From positions 242,395 to 306,394 of the forward strand of contig JABACO010000036.1 in NCBI GenBank assembly GCA_013339895.1: DNA of 64,000 bases, given 5' to 3'. The position numbers and the translations under genes are program-made. This document shows positions 44,968-56,595 of this stretch, in pieces. The first letter of the stretch is position 1. Every line of letters begins with the position of its first letter. Below the pieces are notes generated by a model. It saw only the letters and a program-made list of their open reading frames with translations, searched no databases and had not been told where the DNA came from. This stretch comes from Ephydatia muelleri (taxonomy: Eukaryota; Porifera; Demospongiae; Spongillida; Spongillidae).

Positions 44968-47900
44968 CAGAGATAATATATAGAGGGATTGGCAACGGTC
45001 CCACTTAACACTAATTAACGCGTGCCATTCGCAGCTGAATCCGTAGAAATGCACTATAATCTACACACGTACATACAATATACATGTAAAAATAAAAGCT
45101 TATAGCTGCTTCCTGATGCCTTTGGACTTTTGCGTTGATTTTTTTTGGGAAACCTTGTACTTTTCTATCCAAGCACTTGTGTATGAATAGCCACGAACAG
45201 TTAACCATAAATCCACAACCATTTGAAACAAAGCTGTGCTCGATTCCTCATCCCAGTTCGAACTTAGCATTGACCAAAAGAACAGCACATCTTCATTGTT
45301 CTTAACTGTAGGTGCTATATCTGTGAGGAAGTTCACAGGCTTACAACCTTGCAATTGGCTACGAATTTCAAGTTCCATTGCTATAAAAACTTCAAATGTG
45401 AGACTATTTACAAATGTCAGGCCACCTCGATCAATGCAGTCAATCCAATCAGTTGAATCGCATTGCACAGCGTCATCAGAGGTCAGCATGTCATCAAGAC
45501 AGTTCAAAAGGTATTTTTTGCTCTTACACCTTTCCAATTTCTTCTTCAATGCGCGAGGCACATATCCTGCAGAATATCGAAGCGCATACATTTCTGGACA
45601 TGTAAGACCACAGTCTGCATTTGTAGAAGTATGAACTGCATAGTGAGATTTCACCATCTCTTTAAACATGAAATGGCCAACATACTGGTAAACCATTGGG
45701 GAAAACGTTGCAGTATGCACAGTCTCAAGATTATCTAGGAACGTTTTCCACGCACCTACATACTCAGGTGAAATACGCAGCTTGTGATAACGTGACCACA
45801 TTTGATGCTGCTTGATGCTTCTAGACTTTGGCATGCATTTCTGTAACATTGAACTGACTGTGGTCTCCATTGATTTAGATTCATTGGGATGTGCGCTAAT
45901 CCATTGACATGCACTTTCTGCCATTTTGTGTATGGCAACGGATGCATTGGTGCTTAGAAGCCTTGTGTCATCCTCCAACAAGGCATGCATTGCTCTATAC
46001 AGAGCACTACCCATGATCACTGCATGGATGGAGATATACATGTAAGTATGTCATTGTGCAAGTACAAAAGACTGGCTAACATTCGTTCTCCATAACTGGT
46101 GCACATGTCACAGTGAGAGAATTGTCATGTGATGCATTGCTGGACACTGTTTGAAAGAAATCTGTTGATTCCATATCAATATTATATTACATTACCCAGC
46201 AATACCTAATGTGGTTGTTCCATTGGATGTTTCAGTTTGCTCTAAGGCAGAGGACGTGAGTTGTCTAGAAGTTGCATGATCAGCTGCTAGAGGAAATGAC
46301 AATTTATTGCATTTACTATAAAGTACACTAATCCATACAGCGCTTTCCTGAAGTACGTCTCCTTTTAGGCAGTGGTTCACAAAGCTCATCCATATTTGCC
46401 AATTCCACGGGTCCACGGCGGCAGTTTCCTAATGACGAACTCTTGCAAACAGATTTGACAACTCTCAATGCTTGAGTATTTTTAGCAAATTCAACAACAT
46501 TAGGGTTTTCATGGACACCACCTCTCTGCCTTTGTAAGCCAAAAAAACGTTCCAGTGGGTCTTGGCATAGTCGCTGACTGAGAAAGGACTGAACATCCGG
46601 CATTGAAAATAGGTAGGGCACCAACTCCAAAAATGACATACCTGTAAAAAATGAAACCATAATATTAAGCACTTTATATGACAAAGTCTAAAAATCATAC
46701 AGGTCATCTCTAAGCCAAGTTGTGTTTCAGCACTTAAGAGCATCAAGTTTTGTTCTGTTTTTGTCAGCTCAATCCGCTGTTCCACTGAGGCTTTCCAGGC
46801 CTTTAGGTAACCCAAAAAGTCTTCTTTTAGCCACTAGAAAAAAAAGTATACACAATTCAGTCAATAATAATGTATGCATAACATACCTTCAGTCGAAAGT
46901 CAGTTCTTGATGTATACGGCATCTGGAAGGGTTTCAATGCCCTTGCTCCATGACTAAAGTTGTGCACGTTTTCCCTTGCACTAAACATACAGTAAAATAA
47001 AATACTTGCAGCATGTGTACATATTAGAAACACTAACCCACAGACTCCGACGTGAAGACATGAAACAGTTCCTCACAGTTTTCACCAAATGAGGAACATC
47101 AGAGAAAAAATACAGATATCTATTATCCCCTGAAAAGGGATTTTTTGTCCTATAAGGAATCGGATCAGATGGTGATTGGTGAAGCTTCACTAAACTCCTG
47201 TTAACAGAAGCGCCGTCTAAAGTTACTCCCAATACCTATACATAAAAGATAAAGATAACTTAACTGCACATTAAATGCAAACATTTTACCTTCAGCCCAC
47301 AATTTTCTATCCTCCAAATAGCTTCCCATAGAGGATCATACATCTGGTCTCCACAAAGGTTTGTGCAAGCAAAATGAACATACGGGAACTGCAAACTTGT
47401 GAACAAGCCTCGCACCATAAACACAGCCATAGTTTTAGCAAGACTAGGGCTGCTGTCATGACCACTTACAACTGACTTTTCAAAATCTGCTAAGTGATTA
47501 TTAATGCTTCCCAGGTTAGTAAAACCAACCATCTCGCCACTGTGCTTATTATACACAAGATCTTCTCTAATGTACATTTCATCAAGAAGAAGAATGGTGC
47601 ACTTATCTCGTTCTGGACATGATTCAACTTTAGCAGCCTTTTGAAGCATAAAATCCACCTCCACAGAAAAGCCACACTTTGCTTCAATATAGTGGGTATA
47701 GTCACGCAATGTGCGCTGTGATGGTAGTTTCAAACATCCCGAATCACGCAAGGCTTCATAAGCTCCACTGGACCTGCATTTGTTGCAAACATTATTAGGA
47801 GTCCATTGTTTACCATACACACTTACTTATGCCGTAGTGACAAGCACCACCGAATCATCAAGGGATGCCAGCGCATCATTCTGGCATCCTTTTTAGCAGC

Positions 47901-49612
47901 AGCCTGCATTTGCTGCTGCCAGAAAATGTTGAAAAATGAATCCTTTGGATACATTTTCAGAACATCAGTCGAATCTGGTAGGCTGCCACAGATGGCCTTT
48001 AAGTCAGAGTGTAACTGTTCATCCACCATTACTCCAGAAGCTTCACAGTTAAGAGAGACCTTTGCCTTCAAACGGGACAACTGAATAGACTTCCGCTTAA
48101 TTTCCTTCCGTAGCTTCAGAAGACGGGTCGCAAGAAGTGGCACAGGCTGGTACCTGTACACATGCAGTTCAAAGGTGAATTAGTAAGTTCATTCTACTAT
48201 ATAATGTTGCTTACCTATAGTTTACACGATTGGACTCAGCATGATTAGCCATACAACGGGTTTGGGGCAAGAGTGTGGACCGCCGGTAAGATGAGCACAC
48301 ACTACATCGGACAGGGTGACCAGCTATATCACCTTGTAGCAACATCTCACACTGCTTGTGACGAATAGTTGGAAAATCCAGGAAAAGAGAATCATCTAAA
48401 ACAGCTGACCTGTTACCTAGATGAACACAATGTGAGCTCAGAACATACAAAACACAATACTTACCAGATAGTCCATGTAGTGTGGAGGCATTGTAGTGCC
48501 ATTGCTGAAGTAAATGACGATCTGGGTTTCCACCACACAGGTATGCACCATCCAGTTTATCCAGAACATATTTCAACTTTCCAATTGAATTTATGATGGT
48601 AGGAAGAAACCTTAACATGCTGCAAACGTCAGAGTGAACAGTTCTATTCTGGAGGCTAAATGACCAGTTTAACTCCTGATGGATGGAGACACAGTAGTTG
48701 ATAGTTCTGTTAACGTTAACTGATATGCCAGAACCATGAATCTGGAACTTTAAAAGCACAAGGGAAGGATATCTGGAGACTACAGTCCAGGCAGGAAAAG
48801 GATTCAACAGGCTAAGATTGCATGTAAGACGTTCTAGAGATGGAACCACACATTCAGAAATCACTGTTAACGGTATGGAAACAGGGCAGGCTGATGGTGA
48901 TGGTAGAGTGATAGTCAGGGACGAAGAAACAGAAATATCGACCATCTCGCGAGGAACGGACACGATTAGACTTCTCTGCACGCGTTCTTCATTCTTCCGA
49001 TGTTGTTCCAATCTAAATTTCCTTTTTCCCATTCCCTTTAAAAAAAAACATGCCATGAACCAAACGCGTGGAGCACATAGCAATACCTGGACGCTAAAAT
49101 TTAAGGAAAGAGCTACAAGCTAGTATCACTTTTACCACACTTGTCTGCGCGGCTACGGCTTAACTGTCCCACAAGTTTTACACACCCAATATGCCATAGG
49201 CATCGTTACAAGTTCGCGTTGGACAAAAATACACCATCACGCTAAAATATAACCATTTAGTGTGTTAGGAAAACTATCAGATGTTTATAAAACCGGCGGA
49301 TGCGCAAGATGCTGTCCCACAAAAAAGAGCGCTCCCGACATTGTAAAATTTCATTAAACTTAAGCCAATATAAAATCACGCGTCAAATTCTCGATGCCAA
49401 TATAAACGACAAAACATAACTTCTATTAAAACGTACTTGATCCCAGCAGTGGATAGTTTTGTTCTACTGTGGTTGCAACAAACAAACGAATTTTGAAGTC
49501 CGTTTCACACTTTTAGGCACGTGCGATTAACAGCAGGTCGGATGGCACACAAAAAATCGCTATTTCTACGGCTCACGTGACGCGTTGCCAATCCCTCTAT
49601 ATATTATCTCTG
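44968..49612 (-). mobile_element. Complete P element (P superfamily), 4,645 bp
   Basis: The ends are 30-bp perfect inverted repeats at 44968-44997 and 49583-49612, starting CAGAGATAATATATAGAGGG. GTATATT flanks both sides (44961-44967 and 49613-49619). A 7-bp target copy is close to the 8 bp usual for P elements. The single gene inside is on the minus strand and appears intact. The left end lies about 10 bp from the end of the inverted-repeat element at 42485-44957. Confidence 0.93.
45100..49032 (-). CDS. P-element transposase with C-terminal extension, 11 exons, about 1,128 residues
   Basis: Exons 49032-48465, 48416-48215, 48153-47827, 47773-47290, 47235-47042, 46980-46887, 46833-46701, 46641-46339, 46286-46206, 46161-46081 and 46019-45100 sum to 3,387 bp, join in phase and hold no stop. 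Signature blocks are LLLDEMYIREDLVYNKHSGE (first acid), GVTLDGASVNRSLVK, SDVPHLVKTVRNC and QDPLERFFGLQRQRGG (final acid). A CSVCSSYRR zinc-like piece lies near the N-terminus; I see no clear THAP domain. The last exon (about 307 residues) adds ALRYSAGYVPRALKKKL and DRGGLTFVNSLTFEVF, not part of the classical Drosophila P transposase. The donor at 47041 (GTGGGT) was chosen over GTTAGT four bases on because only it keeps phase. Confidence 0.85.
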
Positions 49613-49619
49613 GTATATT

Positions 49620-50290
49620 GAGGAGTTTTCCACTTACTCCGTGCCAATGTTATTTGTGTTGTCCATGATAGCCTCGAGATTGCTGAGAAGGGATTGGTCT
49701 TACATTAGCGTCTTCACAAATATAGACAGATGTGACAATCTGCTTTGATATTACACACTATATACAAGTAATAGTAGTAAGCAGGATAATCAACACTTGG
49801 TTATACATGGTGCCCAGATCCTACATCCGGTGCTGAGATGTATGGTCTGGGCACCAAGCCTATACATTGGTCACTAAGTACACCATTGTTATGTACTTTT
49901 GGGTGGGTCGTTACATACATGTAATTGGTTGCAAGGTATGTGTTGCGATGTATACATAAAACCAATAAGTGTAGGTTCTAGGCCGAGTATGTAAATAGGT
50001 TACACGGATCGAGTATGTACGTTGGAAAGTATAGTTGTGTATGATTGATTTGAATGTATTGAATTTTGTAGATGCAGGTAAGGTGTGTCTCATGGTTTGC
50101 TAAATTGTTGTGAGTTTTAAGGGTTGCATTATATAATTTCCAAGTGGGAAGGCTCGAGGGTACATGTATGGGCAGTGATTAGGATATTTTTGTCTGCTCT
50201 CTCTGTCACCAACTGGAATCAAACACCAGAACAAGATCACACCCTAAACGTTGCATGGGAAGGGTAAAAATTCCTGTTACGCATCCTACA
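49620..50290. other. No gene recognised
   Basis: Flank of the P element. No coding motif is recognised. Confidence 0.45.
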
Positions 50291-50599
50291 GCCTCACCAC
50301 AAGCCCTCCCAGAGTCTTCCATGCTTTGAAGCTGTTTGTGAGCTCGTCCCACAATGTGTTTGATTCCTTCCATGGCTAGGCCAGCCATTGATCTGTTCTG
50401 TTTTTGTGTTGCCAAAGTCTGTACTTCCATCATCAAAACGCAGAGGGAGAAACCTTAAGCCCACCTGCATCAAGGCCTTGTACAATCTTTGGTCTGACAA
50501 TGAGTTTGGACTCTTGTGGAACCTAGCAAAAGGAAATACCTCATACTTGTACAGCCTTTGGTGAAGAACCACAGAGGGTGACAGAATCAGAAATCTCAT

Positions 50600-50800
50600 T
50601 AGCTAAGGCAGGTATTTTCAAGAAAGCATGTGACATTCTTCTCTCAGCAGGCATAGCTCCAAGCAACGATAACACAATTCCAAACATCCAAGCTGCCCAC
50701 CTCCACATGTTCCCCAGGTTCCTACGCCCCGATATCCATTGGTCCTGATTCTAACATCCTAGGAGTTTCACAGTCATTTCCAGAAGGATCAGCTGCAGAT
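50600..50800 (+). pseudogene. Retroelement N-terminal fragment
   Basis: ISLAKAGIFKKACDILLSAG followed by IAPSNDNTI resembles the helical segment ahead of the reverse transcriptase (GxxxKAxxxLxSxGxAP) in invertebrate non-LTR-like elements. It faces the opposite way to the element at 51250-54250. Confidence 0.4.
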
Positions 50801-51249
50801 CCATCAGGGCTCAGAATCCAGCACCTTTTAGTCAGCTTTTAAAACCCTACGGAGCCAAATAATGAAGCCATATATCTGTCACACGTTCATAGCACTAATT
50901 TATGTGATGTTTAATGTGACTGCTAATATATACCAAGCTGTTTATGCAGTAACATCATCCTTCTATAAGGACCATGCTCCTTAAATAAGGATACTAAATG
51001 TTAATAGCATCCATGAATGTTTACATTGTATTCTCACACAGAAAGAGTATGAAGACAAAATCAAAAAGGCATGCACTAGATTCATCTACCACCAAAGGTC
51101 CAATGCTTAATAGAGCTGTTAAACTTATATGAATGATAGGTGTCTATTCTGACACTTATTGTTTAATATTTGCAATAATAATAATACACAAAGGATACAA
51201 AATAAAGATACAAAATAAAAATATAATTAAATAAAAAATAAAGACGAGG

Positions 51250-54248
51250 CCAATTGAAAAATTGTTCAGTGGACCTTTGCCTCTGCACAGGCCAAAGCTA
51301 TAGAATGGTGTTGTGAGTGGGAATGAAATGACCTGGTCCCTCGAAGGCACATGATTGCTGAGCGAAGTAAGGAAAAACTCAGTTTGCATCGCAACCAAAA
51401 AAGAGTGGTAGAATACGGTTCTTGTCTCTTGTCAGCAATTAATGATGCTATTCTCTTGTACACTGTGGTTGCTATGGGACCCATACCACCAGCTGTAGAG
51501 AATACCAAGGGTGAAAAAACATCGATGCTCAATCTCTCTTACTCTTTCTTCATATTCCCTCTTCTTATCCAGTTCATGTTTTGTATAGCATTTTGACACG
51601 GAGGAATTGGCATAAGATTGAGCAAATTGGTTGAATATTCTGACATCAAAGTAGGCAGTTTAGTGGTCTTTTCCCCAGAAATTCTGTGCAGCAACATCAA
51701 GTCGAGCTCCCACCTCTCCATTGGCAGACTTATACTTAAGGTGCTCACCCTGTAATGGCTGCAACGTAGGTTCTGTATGTACATTATGACATCCTTCACT
51801 GAGGAATGCAGAGGTCAAGTCTCGCATCTCGTTGTGTCGAATTGAAGGAAAGCCTCCTGATGGGCAATTCATGGCATGCTCCACAGTATAGATGGAGCCA
51901 CATATGCAATGTGATGGTAATAAAGGAGGTTGCCAGCCATAGTGTAAACAGATAGCATCTCTAAAAGCACTCTTGTGTAGAGCAAAACCATGCCTTGCAA
52001 TAGGGAGAGCATTCAACCAGCTGGATGCTCCTTTCTCACTTGCAATCTCTACAGATCGTTTCTGTTTGGCTGGGAGTATAGCCAGTTACTCGGTGACAGA
52101 TGCTGTTTCCATTGCTTTACGTTGGTTACGTGCCAGGTTCTTTTCCTCAAGTTGTTGGATCCCAAGATCAGAAGGCATCAAAGTTGCACGGGTGATGACA
52201 AGGTTAGCCAGAGCAGAAGTCACATTTACAGAAGTTGTATAATGATACAATAACATTAAGGATGGATTAATGATACCAAGGCCCCCCAGCCGAGTTGGAA
52301 GTGCCAGCATGTTTCGATCAGTGTCATTGAATGGGCTTTGACCAGTGAGGGAAGGTAGAAAAATAGTTCTTATGGCATTCTCAAGAGGTATGAAGAGTTC
52401 ACTACTGTGAGGTATGGTTCGAGCAAGGTAAGTCCATTTCCCAATGAGACCATGACTGAATGCAGAGTATGCTGCATGAGGTTGGGTAAGTGCAAATGCT
52501 GATAGAATTTTTACCTCACCAATAAATTCAGAGATTTTGTTTTTGACATACTGTTCAATGTGGGTTCTCGTCCCTATGGCAGCACCAAGGTATCTATCAC
52601 CATCAGCAATTACTGTGATTCCAGAACCATCAAACAGACCTTTCGCTGATTGCACTTACTCTTGTTTTACAATGAGGTGAGTCTTCGAGGCATTAGGGTA
52701 GTATCCAAACATTGGTCCAGCTTTGGTTATCATGTCCCACCAGCATCGAATGTAAGCTCTTGACCCAGCAGCTGCTGCATCATCTGCATACCAAGTTTGG
52801 GTGACATCGCAAGTTTGTAACTTCTTAATGAGTGGCAAAATGCCAATTCCATACATTGCCATTGCTAATGGGTCACCTTGAGTGGTTCCTTCAGTTGAAA
52901 GCAATGTTGCACCATCAACAAATAAATCAATGTCTTCACGATAGGTATTAATTAGAACAACTGAAAGTGAAGGACAAAGATGCTGGATATTTCTAAGAGC
53001 AACCTCTCGATTGAGGGAATTAAATGCATCAACCAGTAGAATTGCCTCTGTTGTCTGGGAATCATATAGAGAACTCATGGCATGTACTGCTACTTCACAA
53101 CCAGCTTGTTGACCACACATAACACAAGAGGGCCTGCAGCATCAATGATATTCCGCCCAATGGTTGCCAGGATGGCCTTCCCAATGATACGCCATATTGT
53201 TTCCCCAATACCAATTGGCCTCACACCTGGACATTTATCAAGAGGAACCAACCGACAGGCAACAAAAGCTGAGAGACATTTAGGGTCTATAAAGGTAGTA
53301 CAGATTCTTTTGGCAACAGAGGCTAATGCAGCACAGAGATCAAAGGAGGATTGAAATGAACAGCAAAGGTGTCTCCAGGCAGTTGCATCCAAACCAGAAG
53401 GACCAGCAGCACCTTCTGTTTCCATTGGGACCTTGCGAATCAGCTCTGCATTTAGGGTAACAAACCGTATGATATGTGGGACTAGTTCAGGAGGAGAGTT
53501 TGGAGCTACCAAAGCAGTGTGAATAGCCTCTTTCCTGGTAGGATGTTTGCCCTTTAGGCTTTGTAAAACCTCATCTGTAAGAGGAAGAACACCAATACAT
53601 TCATCATTAGCAATCATTCTCAGTGCTGATTTGACTTCTCTTCCATCATCAGTTTCGCAAAAATGCGAGCCTTCTCTCCCATAGAGGCTAATCTAGTCCG
53701 AGTAATAGTTCTCTTTCTGGAGAGTAGATGCTGAATTGCACGACCCTCAACAAGTAGGGTGTTAAGATCACCTTTGAGCCAAAGCGTGAGCCGTCGCTCT
53801 AAATGTACCACATCCTCTTTAGCCTTAGATTTTGCATGAGTTCGTTGAAGGAGCAGAGAAGGTAGAACCACAGCTGCTTTTAAGGCAACAGACTCTAAAG
53901 CACTTGCATTTGCAAAAGAATTGAAGAGTCTAGTTAGCTCCTTTACAACACAATTGCCTACATGTCCAAAAGGAAGCCTGAAAAAATACCTTTTCTAATG
54001 AACAACCTCAGAATAGCAACTTTCCAAAGAATGAGAAAGAGTCTCACTGTCTACTCATCCCACAAAAAGTTTGGTGCACTGGATTCACAGTAGGGGGGAA
54101 GACTCCACACAGAATCTGCTTCCGAGGATACGCTGGGTGCGCCATTATTAGAACAGGTATTAATAGGCAGAGTGGATGATATCTCATTCGTAGATGAATC
54201 AAGCCTGGCTACATCCATACCACATAAATGTGTTAGTAACTGTAACAT
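51250..54248 (-). pseudogene. Non-LTR-type retroelement: RT and C-terminal endonuclease-like domain, decayed
   Basis: Reading leftward: an N-terminal helical region (53990-53620, containing LTLWLKGDLNTLLVEGRAIQ), RT fingers (53617-53090; AAGPSGLDATAWRHL and SAFVACRLVPLDK), palm (53120-52656; DAFNSLNRE, GTTQGDPLAMAMY and the catalytic WYADDAA), thumb (52655-52086), and a C-terminal zinc-like CICGS..H..C with RHNEMRD and GARLDVAAQNFWG, then FSPLVFSTAGGMGP near 51500. The post-RT part resembles the PD-(D/E)XK-type domains of site-specific LINEs. In-frame stops lie at 52656 and 52086, with frameshifts near 53110 and 51665. No poly-A tail is seen. Confidence 0.88.
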
Positions 54249-54728
54249 ATGAAGTGGTTAAACCTGCATTATAGTGACTTCAATGTGTTGCATTCATTTT
54301 TGGACACCCGATATGTACAGTCATCTATGTGCAATAAAATACACAACTAAGCCACAATACTCGTGCATCAATACATGTTACACAGATTGATTTTGTAATT
54401 TTATTGCTGAAGGCAGTAGTGTAGTACATGCTTTTGTAGCTCAAGGTACTCTGATTGGCATTATATAAGTATTACCTGGTCACATTGAATGATTCTTTAC
54501 TTATCCAGGAACAAGTATGTTACATGGTGATCTCTGTATGAAGTTATCTGTTTTCCATACTTCTGAAATGATGTACGGTGTAAAGGTACATATAATATCA
54601 CAACCTGTTTATTTAACAGAACATTTGTACATCATTAGTGATTATGTGTTTGCGTAAAATAATTATGCATCTCTGAAATGTTTGTATTGCTTCAGTTTAG
54701 TTGTTTTATTAGATGTGCCCTTTTATAG
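54249..54728. other. No gene recognised
   Basis: AT-rich spacer before the candidate exon at 54729. Confidence 0.45.
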
Positions 54729-55510
54729 CCACCTATTAGACGAAAGCATAACTTTGAACCTGGTGCACTTGTAAAGTACATTGCTGACACAGGGGAGACG
54801 CCTCCAAAAGATGCATTTTGCAATGGACCTAGTGGTTATTGGTATTTAGCTGCACAAGTTTTGTCTGGAAAATCAAATCCATCCTTCAAGTTTGTGGCAG
54901 CAGTTGCTTCATATTGGTACCACAACCGATCTGATTTATGTGTGCAAAAAAAATTGGTGCAAGTCATCATTATCAGGTATATAAAATTACTTGTACAATG
55001 TAAATGTTTTATTTTGATGATTTAATGATGAAACACATGCATAGCCATATGTGTGTTATAATGTGGTGTGTACACATATGTTATAATGATTATACATTTA
55101 GACCTGCACTAGAGACCAAGCAGTTCTGGTTACAGAGGGAAAGGTTGCTGATCATGTACAGGAAGATACCAGTACTCATTTGGATGGAGAGATTAAGGAG
55201 GAAGGAGTTAATGATGTAGAGATTGTGGGTGAAGGACCAAGTAATAGTGAGAAGGACCTAGTGATGGTGTGGATAAAGGGCCTAGTGATGGTGTGGATGA
55301 AGGGCCTAGTGATGGTGTGGATTAAGGCCTAGTGATGGTGTGGATGATGGGTCTAGTGATGGTGTGGATGAAAGGCCTAGTGATGGTGTGGATGATGGGT
55401 CTAGTGATGGTGTGGATGAAGGGCCTAGTGATGGTGTGGATGAAGGACCTAGTGATGGTGAGGAAACAATACTACATTATCTCTATCTGTCTGGAAGTAC
55501 AAAGATTCTG
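54729..55510 (+). CDS. Possible two-exon gene fragment of unknown family, acidic repeat tail
   Basis: A 248-bp exon (54729-54976) is bounded by TTTTATAG and a GTATAT donor and reads KHNFEPGALVKYIADTGETP and later GPSGYWYLAAQVLSGKSNPS, protein-like and ungapped. An acceptor at 55101 leads to a second exon. The phase-consistent frame stops at 55217. The alternative frame (TEGKVADHVQEDTSTHLDGE) is acidic and runs toward the GVDEGPSD repeats, which suggests a lesion near the junction. I do not recognise the family. The neighbours at 55680 and 55996 may be further exons. Confidence 0.4.
55255..55462 (+). repeat. 24-bp minisatellite encoding GVDEGPSD-type units
   Basis: About eight copies of GATGGTGTGGATGAAGGGCC TAGT with point changes (GAAGGG against GATGGG). 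In one frame it encodes eight-residue acidic blocks. One copy (near 55322) carries a TAA. Confidence 0.9.
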
Positions 55511-55995
55511 AAGTATATCCAATTTAAGTAGGAATTCATTACATACATGTGTATGTAATGCATTATCCAGTCCAGAGCATCACCAAAGCAATCAAACTCT
55601 TTTGACTGCGGAGCATTTCTTTGTTTTGTGAGGAGACAGACAAGTGTTGACCCCTTAACATGCATTTGAACATTTTTTTAGGCTGCAAGATTAGAAGTGG
55701 AGGGTTTGGATTATGTACACACACAAGTAAGGATCTCAGCTTCATTACCAGTCAGTTGTGAAACTGTTGTAGGAAATGATGCCACGATTTCGAGCCCAGA
55801 TGGCTTATGAACAACTGTCAGAAGGTACATATTACCCACTGCAAACATTCAAAAAGGTCATCGATAATCCAGGTGATGAGCAGAGTTTTGTACGAGGAAT
55901 TGAAAAAATTCCAAATCATTGTAACAAACACAAATAACATGGAACAGTTGCATGAGTAAATTTATGCAAGGTATTATCCAATTTCAGAGATAAAT

Positions 55996-56265
55996 TTGGG
56001 TGGTATTTACCAGTTGGATAAAGACACTGATGCAAGTTTCCAGGATGGGAGTGACAAGGAAGATGATGACACAAGTGTAGAAAGTGATAGCAGCAGTGTT
56101 AATGATACTGATCTTGCTGCTGGTGCTATTTTGGCTCCTGATTTCAAGAACAATCCTGACCAAGATAATATTTTTGCCACACCATGGGGGAAGGAACACT
56201 ACCTTAAGTATTTTCCACGCCAAACCAGACCATCTCATAGGTACTATGCCATAATGATGTCTTGA
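55996..56265 (+). CDS. Possible acidic exon of unknown function
   Basis: An open segment preceded by an acceptor-like ATTTCAG (near 55986) encodes a highly acidic stretch (DKEDDDTSVESDSSSVNDTD) and then ILAPDFKNNPDQDNIFATPW and a KYFPRQTRPSH end, with a stop at 56263. It may be the last exon of the gene that starts near 54729. No domain is recognised. Confidence 0.35.
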   Translation: MGGIYQLDKDTDASFQDGSDKEDDDTSVESDSSSVNDTDLAAGAILAPDFKNNPDQDNIFATPWGKEHYLKYFPRQTRPSHRYYAIMMS

Positions 56266-56464
56266 AGCTTTTGCAATTCCAATGCATACATCGTGCGTTA
56301 ATTTTATACAGTGTACTCATTCATACATCTATGAATACCTGCAAGGCAATGAATATAATTAGCCGTACGTAATCTAATTAGAGAAGAATGTGGTGCTGAG
56401 GAATGGGGTGCTAGCTTCCAAGCGGTCCCGTTCGAAGCCAAAAACAAAATGATAATTTTTTTTT

Positions 56465-56560
56465 CACCTCTTAAACTGAAAGTAAGATGCAACAACTATT
56501 TCACCTCGGTTGCGCATGCGCACTATTATACTTCAGTGCATAAGCAGATCCCGTTCCGCA
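56465..56560 (+). repeat. Dispersed repeat (partner inverted at 44640-44750)
   Basis: Matches the insertion in the right arm of the 42.5-44.96 kb element over about 90 bp, including GGTTGCGCATGCGCACTA. Confidence 0.75.
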
Positions 56561-56595
56561 AAATCTTCGTGCTGAAACAAATACTAAGTTCTCAT

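Noticed and set aside
48417-48464. Treating this 48-bp stretch of the P transposase as coding
   Set aside because: It has perfect GTAAGT and TAG borders and is a multiple of three, so splicing is preferred. Both versions stay in frame, so the choice is not certain.
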